In this document: one piece after another, positions 1-7,732 of the stretch
Layout of the letters: every line of letters begins with the position of its first letter
Position numbering within the stretch: position 1 is the stretch's first letter
DNA from: Microbacterium azadirachtae
GTDB taxonomy: Bacteria; Actinomycetota; Actinomycetes; Actinomycetales; Microbacteriaceae
DNA length: 60,470 nucleotides
Direction of reading: 5' to 3'
Assembly (NCBI RefSeq): GCF_000956545.1
Contig: NZ_JYIT01000064.1
Location: forward strand, 1 to 60,470
Position numbers and translations under genes: made by a program
The notes under the pieces: model-generated
Seen by the model: the letters and a program-made list of their open reading frames with translations, nothing else
Told to the model about the DNA's origin: nothing
The model's database searches: none

Positions 1-85
1 ACATTCCGAACCCGGAAGCTAAGCCTCACAGCGCCGATGGTACTGCAGGGGGGACCCTGTGGGAGAGTAGGACACCGCCGGACTT
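1..85 (+). rRNA. rrf: 5S ribosomal RNA, 3' part
   Basis: The window opens inside a 5S rRNA. The stretch CCGAACCCGGAAGCTAAG followed by the GGTACTGCAGGGGGGACCCTG stem region and the closing GCCGCCGGAC is typical of actinobacterial 5S. The 5' third lies outside the window. It is followed at once by a strong intrinsic terminator, so this is the end of an rRNA operon transcribed rightwards. The exact 3' end is uncertain by a few bases. Confidence 0.95.
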
Positions 86-92
86 CCTTTAA

Positions 93-126
93 CAGAAAGG
101 CCACCCAACGCAGGGTGGCCTTTCTG
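93..126 (+). terminator. Intrinsic terminator of the rRNA operon
   Basis: A perfect 14-bp stem (CAGAAAGGCCACCC / GGGTGGCCTTTCTG) with a 6-base loop lies directly after the 5S rRNA. The arm ends in TTTCTGCGTT rather than a clean T-run, but strength and position make rRNA operon termination the obvious role. It also separates the rRNA from the gene starting at 159. Confidence 0.9.
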
Positions 127-158
127 CGTTAACATGCTCGAACGGAAGGAGTCACGAC

Positions 159-1874
159 ATGGCCGATGACGGCAAGCCCTCGCGCGACCGCAAGGAAGGC
201 GGTGCGGGGCGTCCCCGCCGCTATGTCGATGGCGACCGTTCCGAGCGTACGTTCCGTCCACGTCAGGATGGCGATCGCCGGTTCCGCAGTGATGACGATC
301 GTCCGCGTCGTGACGGCGACCGGCCGTTCCGCGGCAATGACGATCGTCCTCGCCGTGACGGTGATCGTCCGTTCCGTGGCGCCGGCGAGCGTTCCGATCG
401 TCCGCGTCGTGACGGTGATCGTCCGTTCCGCAGTAACGATGACCGTCCGCGCCGTGAGGGGGACCGCCCGTTCCGTGGTGCCGGCGAGCGTTCCGATCGT
501 CCGCGTCGTGACGGCGACCGGCCGTTCCGCAGCAACGATGACCGTCCGCGCCGTGAGGGGGACCGCCCGTTCCGTGGTGCCGGCGAGCGTTCCGATCGTC
601 CGCGTCGTGACGGCGACCGGCCGTTCCGCAGCAATGACGATCGTCCTCGCCGTGACGGTGATCGTCCGTTCCGTGGTGCCGGCGAGCAGTCCGACCGTCC
701 CCGCCGCGACGGTGATCGTCCGTTCCGCGGCGCCGGCGAGCGTTCCGATCGTCCGCGTCGTGACGGCGACCGGCCGTTCCGCAGCAATGATGACCGTCCC
801 CGCCGGGACGGGGATCGCCCGTTCCGTGGCAATGACGACCGTCCCCGCCGGGATGGAGACCGGCCGTTCCGCGGTGGCGAGCGGTCCGACCGTCCGCGTC
901 GTGACGGGGACCGGCCGTTCCGCGGCAATGACGACCGTCCTCGCCGGGATGGAGACCGGCCGTTCCGCGGTGGCGAGCGTTCCGATCGTCCGCGTCGCGA
1001 CACCTACGCGAGCGACCGTCCGCGTGACCCCGAACTTCCCGAGGAGATCACGGCACGTGATCTGCACCCGTCGGCCCGTAATGAGCTGAAGACTCTCAGC
1101 AAGGAGAACGCCGAGCAGGTGGCGCGTCATCTTGCGATGGCAGCACGGCTCATCGACGAGGACCCGGAGCGCGCGCATCAGCATGCGCTGGCGGCGTCGC
1201 GTCGTGCCGGTCGCGTCGCGGTGGTGCGTGAGTCCGTGGCGATCACCGCCTACGCGATGGGCGACTTCGCGCTCGCTCTGCGCGAGCTGCGCACCTACCG
1301 TCGCATCTCCGGGAACGACGACCAGATCGCCCTCATCGTCGACAGCGAGCGGGGCATGGGCCGCCCCGATCGCGCGCTCGAGGAGGCGCGTTCGGTCGAT
1401 CGCTCTGCGCTTCCGACGCCGACGCGCGTCGCACTCGCGATCGCGATGTCGGGCGCGCGTCTCGATCGCGGTGAGCTCGAGCTGGCGCTGGGCGAGCTCG
1501 AGATCCCCGAGCTGAACCCTGACCTCGCCTTCGAGTGGAGTCCCGCGCTGTTCGACGCACGTGCGGCCGTCCTTGAGGATCTCGGCCGCACGGACGAGGC
1601 GGCGTTCTGGCGCGAGCGCGCCGAGGTCGCCTCCGCGGCGCTCGGCCACGGCGACGACGACGAGATGATCATCGAAGACGCCTACGAGGATCTTCCCGAC
1701 GACCCGCAGACCGACGACGACGCGGAGACTGACGACGACGCGGCACCCGAGGATCCCACGGAGGACAGCGCGGTGGACGGCAGCGTGGCGGAGGAGCAGC
1801 GCGCCGAGGCCGATCCCGTCGACCCCGCGGCGCCGGCGTCCGATGACGCGGAGGACGCGGAGCGCGCCGAGTGA
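159..1874 (+). CDS. Arg/Asp-rich repeat protein with helical tail
   Basis: A 571-residue protein of unknown function. Residues about 38-290 are a low-complexity array of 14 near-identical units of 15-17 residues, each holding DRPRRDGDRPFR followed by a GNDD, SNDD, GAGERS or GGERS linker. This makes the N-terminal half densely charged. Residues about 290-505 look like a helical repeat (TPR-like) domain, and about 505-571 is a very acidic tail. The ATG start has a good ribosome site (GGAAGGAG at 144-151). Related actinobacterial proteins next to rRNA operons have helical C-termini and variable Arg-rich N-termini. The RG/RD-rich array suggests RNA binding, but that is inference. The stop overlaps the next start, so the two genes are probably cotranscribed. 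Confidence 0.85.
   Translation: MADDGKPSRDRKEGGAGRPRRYVDGDRSERTFRPRQDGDRRFRSDDDRPRRDGDRPFRGNDDRPRRDGDRPFRGAGERSDRPRRDGDRPFRSNDDRPRREGDRPFRGAGERSDRPRRDGDRPFRSNDDRPRREGDRPFRGAGERSDRPRRDGDRPFRSNDDRPRRDGDRPFRGAGEQSDRPRRDGDRPFRGAGERSDRPRRDGDRPFRSNDDRPRRDGDRPFRGNDDRPRRDGDRPFRGGERSDRPRRDGDRPFRGNDDRPRRDGDRPFRGGERSDRPRRDTYASDRPRDPELPEEITARDLHPSARNELKTLSKENAEQVARHLAMAARLIDEDPERAHQHALAASRRAGRVAVVRESVAITAYAMGDFALALRELRTYRRISGNDDQIALIVDSERGMGRPDRALEEARSVDRSALPTPTRVALAIAMSGARLDRGELELALGELEIPELNPDLAFEWSPALFDARAAVLEDLGRTDEAAFWRERAEVASAALGHGDDDEMIIEDAYEDLPDDPQTDDDAETDDDAAPEDPTEDSAVDGSVAEEQRAEADPVDPAAPASDDAEDAERAE
264..1003 (+). repeat. Coding tandem repeat encoding the DRPRRDGDRPFR modules
   Basis: About 14 imperfect tandem units of 45-51 bases, with near-identical DNA between units (the phrase GACCGGCCGTTCCGC recurs throughout). 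The period is a multiple of three, so the frame is kept. The same periodicity leaves several other frames open on both strands, which explains the long antisense reading frames here. It is not a CRISPR: there are no unique spacers and it is in frame inside one gene. Confidence 0.9.
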
Positions 1875-2902
1875 GTCTGTTCACCCGGTCGCGCCGCACG
1901 CCGCTCTCCGACGTCGACGTGGTCCTCGCGGACCTCGACGGCGTGGTCTACGCCGGAGCGGGTGCGATCCCGTACGCGATCGACAGCCTGAAGCAGGTCG
2001 AGGCCACGCGTCGTCTCGGCTACATCACCAACAACGCCTCGCGCACCGACGCCTCCGTCGCCGCGCACCTCAGCGAGCTCGGCCTCACGGTCGCTCCGGA
2101 CGAGGTGGTCACCAGCCCGCAGGCGGCGATGCGACTCGTCAGCGGTCTCATCCCCGCGGGGTCCACGATCCTGGTCGTGGGCGGGGAGGGCCTCGTGCAC
2201 GAGGTGCGCAAGGCGGGGTTCGAGGTGACCCGCAGCGCCGACGACGCGCCGGCGGCCGTCGTCCAGGGCTTCGCGCCGGAGGTGGGCTGGTCCGATCTCG
2301 CTGAGGCGGCGTTCGCGTTGAAGGTCCCGGAGAACGAGGGCGGCATCCCGTGGATCGCCACCAACACGGACTGGACGATCCCGCAGTCGCGCGGAGTGGC
2401 CCCGGGCAACGGGACGCTGGTGTCGGCCGTGCACACGGCCATCGGTCGCCTCGCGACGGTCGCAGGAAAGCCCGAGACGCCGATCTTCGAGGAGGCCGTC
2501 GCCCGGTTCGGCGCGAAGCATCCGCTGTTCATCGGCGACCGCCTCGACACCGACATCGCCGGGGCGTCCCGTGCGGGGATCGAGTCCGCGCTCGTGCTCA
2601 CCGGCATCGACCGCCCCAAGCACGTGCTCGCCGCGGCCGAGGGACAGCGCCCGACCTACATCCTCGGCGACCTGCGCGAACTGCACGAGCCGTATCCCGA
2701 GGTGAAGGTCACGGGCGATACAGTCACCGTGCGCGACGCCGCGGTGCGCGTGGACGGCGTCGACGTCACGATCCTCCGGGAGGGGGACCGGCCCATCGAT
2801 CTCGTCCGCGCCGGAGCGGAGGCGATCTGGCGCACAGGGCGGCAGATCTTCGGCTTCCGCGTGCCCGAGCGGCTGTACGCGGACCCGTTCCACCGCCCGT
2901 AA
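1871..2902 (+). CDS. HAD-superfamily sugar/glycolate phosphatase, NagD-like
   Basis: 343 residues with a GTG start overlapping the previous stop by 4 bases (GTGA). HAD motif I is DLDGVVY at residues 21-27, with D21 as nucleophile and D23 as acid/base. The late motif FIGDRLDTDIAGA supplies the metal-binding aspartates, and the length and order fit the type IIA cap (NagD/PGP) branch. The family dephosphorylates small phosphometabolites such as 2-phosphoglycolate or nucleotides. The exact substrate cannot be read from sequence. In many actinobacteria a homologue sits directly before a short protein and tlyA, as here. Cytoplasmic. Confidence 0.88.
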   Translation: MSLFTRSRRTPLSDVDVVLADLDGVVYAGAGAIPYAIDSLKQVEATRRLGYITNNASRTDASVAAHLSELGLTVAPDEVVTSPQAAMRLVSGLIPAGSTILVVGGEGLVHEVRKAGFEVTRSADDAPAAVVQGFAPEVGWSDLAEAAFALKVPENEGGIPWIATNTDWTIPQSRGVAPGNGTLVSAVHTAIGRLATVAGKPETPIFEEAVARFGAKHPLFIGDRLDTDIAGASRAGIESALVLTGIDRPKHVLAAAEGQRPTYILGDLRELHEPYPEVKVTGDTVTVRDAAVRVDGVDVTILREGDRPIDLVRAGAEAIWRTGRQIFGFRVPERLYADPFHRP

Positions 2903-2927
2903 TCCGCCGGAACCGAGCGGACCCCCG

Positions 2928-2933
2928 TAGGCT
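2928..2933 (+). promoter_or_regulatory. Leaderless-type -10 box for the 54-residue gene and tlyA
   Basis: TAGGCT, a TANNNT -10 hexamer, ends 6 bases before the GTG at 2940. This spacing places the transcript start at or next to the start codon, the common actinobacterial leaderless arrangement. No Shine-Dalgarno sequence is present. It would start the small-protein/tlyA/nadK/recN transcript. Confidence 0.55.
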
Positions 2934-2939
2934 GGTCAG

Positions 2940-3104
2940 GTGAGCGAGAACACCGAACCGGACCCGGCGGACGGGCTCTGGAGCCGGCTGCGCCTCATCG
3001 AGGGCCAGCCGCTGGAGTCGCGCGCCGCCGCATATCAGGCGCTGCACGACGATCTCGCGCGGCGCCTGGAGAGCGCCCCGAAGACCGCTTCCGACCGCGG
3101 ATGA
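2940..3104 (+). CDS. Small conserved hypothetical protein (54 aa)
   Basis: A GTG-started 54-residue frame with a Glu/Pro-rich N-terminus and one amphipathic helix (LWSRLRLIEGQPLESRAAAY...HDDLARRLE). It fills the gap between the HAD phosphatase and tlyA exactly: its stop overlaps the tlyA ATG by 4 bases (ATGA). The codon use is typical of the neighbours (G/C in third position). The tight coupling and clean promoter make it a real gene. Function unknown. A short protein in this position is common in actinobacteria, where it looks like a small helical partner. Confidence 0.75.
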   Translation: MSENTEPDPADGLWSRLRLIEGQPLESRAAAYQALHDDLARRLESAPKTASDRG

Positions 3105-3901
3105 CGGCCCGCCTGGACGCCGCGCTCGCGGAACGCGGGCTCGCCCGGTCCCGCACCCACGCGGCGACCCTCATCGGCGACGGTCTGGTGACCGTCAACG
3201 GCGCACCGGTCGTGAAGGCCTCGATGAAGGTCGAGGACAGTGACGTCCTGGAGGTCGCAGGCGCCGATCACTACGTCAGCCGCGGCGCGCACAAGCTCAT
3301 CGCCGCCCTGGACGGATTCAGCATCGCGGTCGACGGCGTCCTCGCCCTGGACATGGGGGCCTCGACCGGCGGCTTCACCCAGGTGCTGCGCGAACGCGGC
3401 GCTCGGCGGGTGCTCGCGGTCGATGTGGGACATGACCAGCTCGCCGCCGTGGTCCGCGCGGATCCGGGCGTCGTGGCCGTCGAGGGCTTCAACGTCCGGC
3501 ACATGGACGCGCGTCTCCTGGCCGAGGCGACGGGGGAGCCGCAGCGGCCGACGCTGGTGGTCGGGGACCTCTCGTTCATCTCGCTCGACCTGGTGCTCCC
3601 GGCGGTCGCGGCGACCGCGGCCGAGGATGCCGACGTCGTGCTGCTCATCAAGCCGCAGTTCGAGGTCGGGCGCACCGCGGTGCGCGGCGGTCTCGTGACC
3701 AATCCGACCATCCGCGCCGATGCGGTCGCGCGCGTGCTGTGGACCGCGTGGGATCAGGGCTTCGGCGTGCTCGGTCTGCTGCCGTCGCCCATCCTCGGGA
3801 CGCATGGCAACGCAGAGTACCTGGTGCATCTCGCCCGCGGGCAGGGGAGCAATCCGACAGAATGGTTGAGCACGATCGACCACATGGCAGGAGGCCGATG
3901 A
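3101..3901 (+). CDS. tlyA: TlyA-family rRNA 2'-O-methyltransferase
   Basis: 266 residues. An N-terminal S4 RNA-binding domain (about 1-60, RLDAALAERGLARSRTHAAT) is followed by a Rossmann methyltransferase of the FtsJ/TlyA type. SAM motif I is LDMGASTGGFTQVL at about 83-96, and the region ...VVGDLSFISL and LIKPQFEVGR are family landmarks. TlyA methylates 2'-OH of cytidines in 16S and 23S rRNA, and in mycobacteria its loss gives capreomycin resistance. It overlaps both neighbours by 4 bases and is in one operon with nadK and recN, an order seen widely in actinobacteria. Confidence 0.95.
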   Translation: MTARLDAALAERGLARSRTHAATLIGDGLVTVNGAPVVKASMKVEDSDVLEVAGADHYVSRGAHKLIAALDGFSIAVDGVLALDMGASTGGFTQVLRERGARRVLAVDVGHDQLAAVVRADPGVVAVEGFNVRHMDARLLAEATGEPQRPTLVVGDLSFISLDLVLPAVAATAAEDADVVLLIKPQFEVGRTAVRGGLVTNPTIRADAVARVLWTAWDQGFGVLGLLPSPILGTHGNAEYLVHLARGQGSNPTEWLSTIDHMAGGR

Positions 3902-4821
3902 ACGAGCGCAGGATCCTCGTCGTCGCACACGCGCGCCGGGACGACACGGTGCAGGCGGCCCACCGGGTCGTCGCCGCTCTGCGCGCCGCGGGTGCGACGC
4001 CCGTGCTCTCCGCCGAGGACCGCGACGAACTCGCGGCCGCGGACCCGCTCTTCCGCGACGTCGAGCTGCTGGCGGACCGGACCGGCGAGGGCGGTGTGCC
4101 CGTCGAGGACATCGAGCTCGCCATCGTGCTCGGCGGCGACGGCACGATCCTGCGTGCCGCGGAGCTCGTCCGCGAGGGGACCGCGCCCATCCTCGGCATC
4201 AACATGGGCCACGTCGGCTTCCTCGCGGAGATCGAGCGAGACGACATGGACGCCGCCGTCGCCCGCGTCATCGATCGCGACTACTCCGTCGAGGAGCGCA
4301 TGGCTCTCGCCGTGCGGGTGAAGGACGCCGAGGGCGCCGTCGTCTACAGCACCTGGGCGCTGAACGAGGCCACCGTCGAGAAGAGCAGCCGGGAGCGGAT
4401 GATCGAGGTCGTCGTCGAGATCGACGGCCGCCCCCTGACGAGCTTCGGGTGCGACGGAATGGTGGTCTCCACGCCCACCGGCGCCACCGCCTACAACTTC
4501 TCCGCCGGGGGACCGGTGATCTGGCCCGGGGTCGAGGCCATCGCCGTCGTCCCGCTGTCGGCTCACGCCCTCTTCGCACGCCCTCTCGTCGTCGCGCCGG
4601 GAGCCCCGGTGGCGATCGAGCTCCTGGACCGCAACGACGGCAACGCGATCCTCTGGTGCGACGGCCGACGCTCGCACGATCTGCCCCGCGGCGCCAGGGT
4701 CATCGTGCGCCGGTCGTCGCGCCCGGTCCGCCTCGCGCGGCTGCACCCGAGCGTGTTCACCGACCGCCTGGTGCGCAAGTTCCAGCTGCCCGTCTCCGGC
4801 TGGCGAGGAGCCGACTCATGA
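3898..4821 (+). CDS. nadK: NAD kinase
   Basis: 307 residues from the ATG that overlaps the tlyA stop (ATGA); a longer upstream frame exists but lies inside tlyA. The diagnostic GGDGT is at residues 79-83. It is followed by LGINMGHVGFL and, later, the NEA motif (LNEATVEK) and the glycine-rich CDGMVVSTPTGATAY loop that binds NAD. The enzyme phosphorylates NAD to NADP using ATP or polyphosphate, in the cytoplasm. The stop overlaps the recN start by 4 bases. Confidence 0.96.
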   Translation: MNERRILVVAHARRDDTVQAAHRVVAALRAAGATPVLSAEDRDELAAADPLFRDVELLADRTGEGGVPVEDIELAIVLGGDGTILRAAELVREGTAPILGINMGHVGFLAEIERDDMDAAVARVIDRDYSVEERMALAVRVKDAEGAVVYSTWALNEATVEKSSRERMIEVVVEIDGRPLTSFGCDGMVVSTPTGATAYNFSAGGPVIWPGVEAIAVVPLSAHALFARPLVVAPGAPVAIELLDRNDGNAILWCDGRRSHDLPRGARVIVRRSSRPVRLARLHPSVFTDRLVRKFQLPVSGWRGADS

Positions 4822-6503
4822 TCGAGGAGATGCGCCTGCGCGATCTGGGCGTGATCGCCGAGGCGGTGCTGCCGATCGGTCCGGGATTCACCGCGATCAC
4901 GGGTGAGACCGGCGCGGGCAAGACGATGGTCGTGACCGGTCTGGGGCTGCTGCTGGGTGCCCGCGCCGATTCCGGCGCCGTCCGTGCCGGGGCCGCGCAG
5001 GCCTCGGTCGCCGGGGTGTGGATCGTGCCGAGCACCGGATCCGTGGCGGACACGGTCGCCGATGCCGGTGGCGAGCTCGAGCCCTACGACGACGATCGAG
5101 GCGAGCTGTACGTGTCCCGCACGCTCACCGCCGAGGGGCGCAGCCGTGCGAGCGTGGGCGGACGTGCCGCTCCGGCCGGCGTGCTGGCCGACCTGGCCGA
5201 TGATCTCGTCGTCGTGCACGGGCAGTCCGAGCAGCTGCGTCTGCGGTCCGCGGCGGCGCAGCGCGACGCGCTCGACCGCTTCGGGGGGTCAGCGATCGCC
5301 GTCGTCCGCGCCGAGTACGAGGAGACGTGGGAGCGCTGGCGCTCGCTCTCCGCGCAGCTCGACGAGATCGCGGGCAATCGTGAGCGCCGCCAGGCCGAGG
5401 CCGAGGAGCTGCGCCAGGCCCTCGCGCTCATCGAGGCGACGGATCCGCAGCCGGGGGAGGACGACGCGCTCGCCGAACGCGCCGAGCGTCTCGCCAATGC
5501 GGAGGAGCTGCGTCAGGCCGCGGCCGTCGCGCGGTCCGCGCTCTCGGACGAGGACGGCGAGAACGACGTGTCCACGCTCGCGGCGGAGGCTCGCCGTGCA
5601 CTCGAGCGTGCCAGCGACCCGGCTCTCGCCGAGATCGCCGAGAGCATCGCCGAGATCGGCTATCGCGCGACGGACATCGCCGCGCAGCTGAGCGGATACC
5701 TCGCCGACCTGGACGAGTCGGGGCCGCACGAGCTGGCTGCCGTCGAGGAGCGCCGCTCGGCGCTCGCGGCGCTCGTCCGCGCACACGGCACTCTCGATGC
5801 CGCCCTCGACCTCTGGAACACCGGTTCGGCGCGTCTCGCCGAGCTCGACGACGATTCCGACCACATCGAGCGGCTCACGGCCGAACGAGACGCCGCCCGC
5901 GCGGCCCTCGACGAGGCGGCGGCCGCGCTGACGGCCACGCGGACAGAGGCGGCCGGGCGACTGGGAGCGGCGGTGACGGAGGAGCTGCACGCCCTCGCGA
6001 TGCCGGACGCTCGCCTCGTGGTCGCCGTCACCGAGGGCGCCGAGAGCGCGCACGGCCGCGACGACGTCGCGATCCTGCTTGCACCGCACCCCGGCGCCGA
6101 GCCGCGCTCGGTGGCCAAGGGCGCGTCGGGCGGCGAGCTCTCTCGTGTCATGCTCGCGATCGAGGTCGTCATCGCCGGAACGGATCCGGTGCCGACCTTC
6201 GTCTTCGACGAGGTGGATGCCGGCATCGGCGGCGCCGCCGCGATCGAGGTGGGCCGGCGGCTCGCCCGCCTCGCACGCAGCTCGCAGGTCATCGCCGTCA
6301 CGCACTTGGCGCAGGTGGCGGCGTTCGCCAACAACCACCTGAGCGTGGTGAAGGCGAACGACGGGCAGGTCACCGCGTCGAGCGTGCGCCGGCTGGACGG
6401 GGAGGACCGCGAAGCCGAGATGGCGCGCCTGCTCTCCGGGCTCACCGACTCGGATGCCGCTCTCGAGCACGCCCGCGAGCTGCTCGCCCTGCGCGAGGAC
6501 TGA
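4818..6503 (+). CDS. recN: DNA repair protein RecN
   Basis: 561 residues from the ATG at 4818. It is an SMC-like ATPase. Walker A GETGAGKT is at 29-36. A long coiled-coil arm rich in Glu/Arg/Ala covers about 160-390. The ABC signature (GASGGELSRVMLAIE) and Walker B FDEVDAGIGG lie in the C-terminal half. RecN acts in double-strand break repair and cohesion of broken DNA. It is translationally coupled to nadK. I saw no LexA box directly before it, so any damage control would act on the operon promoter. The operon ends here, and lacI is convergent 28 bases away. Confidence 0.96.
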   Translation: MIEEMRLRDLGVIAEAVLPIGPGFTAITGETGAGKTMVVTGLGLLLGARADSGAVRAGAAQASVAGVWIVPSTGSVADTVADAGGELEPYDDDRGELYVSRTLTAEGRSRASVGGRAAPAGVLADLADDLVVVHGQSEQLRLRSAAAQRDALDRFGGSAIAVVRAEYEETWERWRSLSAQLDEIAGNRERRQAEAEELRQALALIEATDPQPGEDDALAERAERLANAEELRQAAAVARSALSDEDGENDVSTLAAEARRALERASDPALAEIAESIAEIGYRATDIAAQLSGYLADLDESGPHELAAVEERRSALAALVRAHGTLDAALDLWNTGSARLAELDDDSDHIERLTAERDAARAALDEAAAALTATRTEAAGRLGAAVTEELHALAMPDARLVVAVTEGAESAHGRDDVAILLAPHPGAEPRSVAKGASGGELSRVMLAIEVVIAGTDPVPTFVFDEVDAGIGGAAAIEVGRRLARLARSSQVIAVTHLAQVAAFANNHLSVVKANDGQVTASSVRRLDGEDREAEMARLLSGLTDSDAALEHARELLALRED

Positions 6504-6531
6504 GCTCCACCCGCGATCGGATCCCGGCGCG

Positions 6532-7551
6532 TCAGCGCAGGTCGCGCACCGATTCCCGCATGATCAGGGGCATCGGGAGGAGCTCATGAGCCAGGTCGCG
6601 CTCGCCGAGCAGCATCTCCACGCCGACACGCGCCATCTGCTCGTAAGGCAGTCGAGCGGTGGTGAGCCCTGGACGGACCAGGGAGGCGAGATCCTCGTCG
6701 TCGAACGACACGACCGAGATGTCGTGCGGGATGCGCAGGCCGCGCTCGTTCAGCGCCTGGTAGATCCCGAACGCCACCCCGTCGGTCGCGGCGATGATCG
6801 CCGTCAGGTCCGGATGCGCGTCCAGCATCTGCGGCGCGTGCGCGAAGCCGATCGCCGTCGTCCAGTTCTCGACGACGACCTCGGCCGGACCGGCGACGCC
6901 GCGCTCGGCGAACGCGTCGCGGATGCCCTGGAGGCGTCGTGCGATCGTGACGGACCGGCGCGGGTCCCCGGCGACATGCGGGATGTCGCCGATGAAGCCG
7001 ACGCGCACGTGACCGGCGTCGAGCAGCACGGAGGCCATCGCGTGGCCCGCCGCGTATTCGTCCGGCAGCACGCTGGGCAGGTCGTCGGGGGTGCGGCCGT
7101 TGACGATCACGACGGGGATGCCTCGGGGAGCGGCGGGCACGTCGACCATGCGGGCGGCCATCAGGCCGACGATCACGCCGTCGACCCGCCGGTCGATGAG
7201 CTCGTCGAACGCTGCGGCCAGCTGGCTGGGGTCGTCGCCGGTCTCCGTGATGAGCACGGTGTGATCCAGCTCCCGGGCGGCGCGAAGCGTGCCGCGCACC
7301 ATCGCGGAGGCGAAGCGGGTGATGGTGACCTGGTCGGAGATGAACCCGATCGAGCGGGTCTTGCCCGAGCGCAGGCTCTGCGCGGCCGGATTCGGCTTGT
7401 AGCCCAGCTGTGCCGCAGCGGTGCGGACGCGCTCCACCGCGTCGTCGGAGAGCCGGGACGGGCGATCGTTGAGGATGAGGCTGACCGCCGTCTTCGACAG
7501 GCCGGAGAGCCGGGCGACATCGGCGAGCGTCGGTCTCGGTGCCGTGGACAT
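6532..7551 (-). CDS. LacI-family repressor of the fructan operon
   Basis: 339 residues. The N-terminal LacI helix-turn-helix and hinge helix are clear (TLADVARLSGLSKTAVSLIL, then YKPNPAAQSLRSGKT). A periplasmic-binding-protein-like effector domain follows, with FISDQ, VIVNGRT and SFDDEDLASLVRPGLTT landmarks. It is divergent from the sugar uptake operon starting at 7733. The shared spacer holds two LacI-type palindromes of the same consensus (7607-7618 and 7663-7674), so it most likely represses that operon and itself. The inducer is probably a fructose-containing oligosaccharide or a phosphorylated product (inferred from the enzymes). Confidence 0.9.
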   Translation of the reverse strand: MSTAPRPTLADVARLSGLSKTAVSLILNDRPSRLSDDAVERVRTAAAQLGYKPNPAAQSLRSGKTRSIGFISDQVTITRFASAMVRGTLRAARELDHTVLITETGDDPSQLAAAFDELIDRRVDGVIVGLMAARMVDVPAAPRGIPVVIVNGRTPDDLPSVLPDEYAAGHAMASVLLDAGHVRVGFIGDIPHVAGDPRRSVTIARRLQGIRDAFAERGVAGPAEVVVENWTTAIGFAHAPQMLDAHPDLTAIIAATDGVAFGIYQALNERGLRIPHDISVVSFDDEDLASLVRPGLTTARLPYEQMARVGVEMLLGERDLAHELLPMPLIMRESVRDLR

Positions 7552-7606
7552 CGGCAGCCCTCCTCTCCCGTGCGTCCTCCCAATCTAGCGGATCCATGCG
7601 ATTTGG

Positions 7607-7618
7607 TGAATTAATTTA
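7607..7618. promoter_or_regulatory. LacI operator O1 (upstream of the -35)
   Basis: TGAATTAATTTA is a near-palindrome that matches the second site at 7663-7674 under the consensus TRAAYYRRTTYA. It lies upstream of the candidate -35 (TTGCGC, 7629-7634) of the binding-protein operon and 56 bases upstream of the lacI start codon. Centre-to-centre distance to the second site is 56 bp. Confidence 0.6.
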
Positions 7619-7628
7619 GCAACACTGC

Positions 7629-7658
7629 TTGCGCGGCTTCTCGGGGGAGTGTTACCGT
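7629..7658 (+). promoter_or_regulatory. Promoter of the fructan uptake operon
   Basis: TTGCGC (7629-7634) and TACCGT (7653-7658) are separated by 18 bases and give a plausible sigma-A promoter. The two LacI-type operators bracket it: one upstream of the -35 and one over the expected transcription start region. The binding-protein gene follows with a GAGGAG ribosome site at 7721-7726. Confidence 0.5.
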
Positions 7659-7662
7659 CGGA

Positions 7663-7674
7663 TAAATCGGTTCA
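7663..7674. promoter_or_regulatory. LacI operator O2 (over the start of transcription)
   Basis: TAAATCGGTTCA has the central CG and TGAA/TTCA arms typical of LacI-family sites. Its reverse complement TGAACCGATTTA aligns with the upstream site. It sits about 5-16 bases after the -10 TACCGT, the classical position for steric repression. Confidence 0.65.
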
Positions 7675-7732
7675 CCACCCATTGATCTGCGCATGAGGCG
7701 CAAGCCGATTCACTCTCAGAGAGGAGAAGTTG

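Noticed and set aside
264..1003. CRISPR-like tandem array
   Set aside because: Units are contiguous with no unique spacers, are multiples of three and encode a repeated peptide.
129..1649. Long antisense reading frame of 506 codons and two other long frames in the repeat region
   Set aside because: They are products of the in-frame tandem repeat of the real gene at 159-1874, which leaves several frames open. The forward frame has the ribosome site and the acidic C-terminus.
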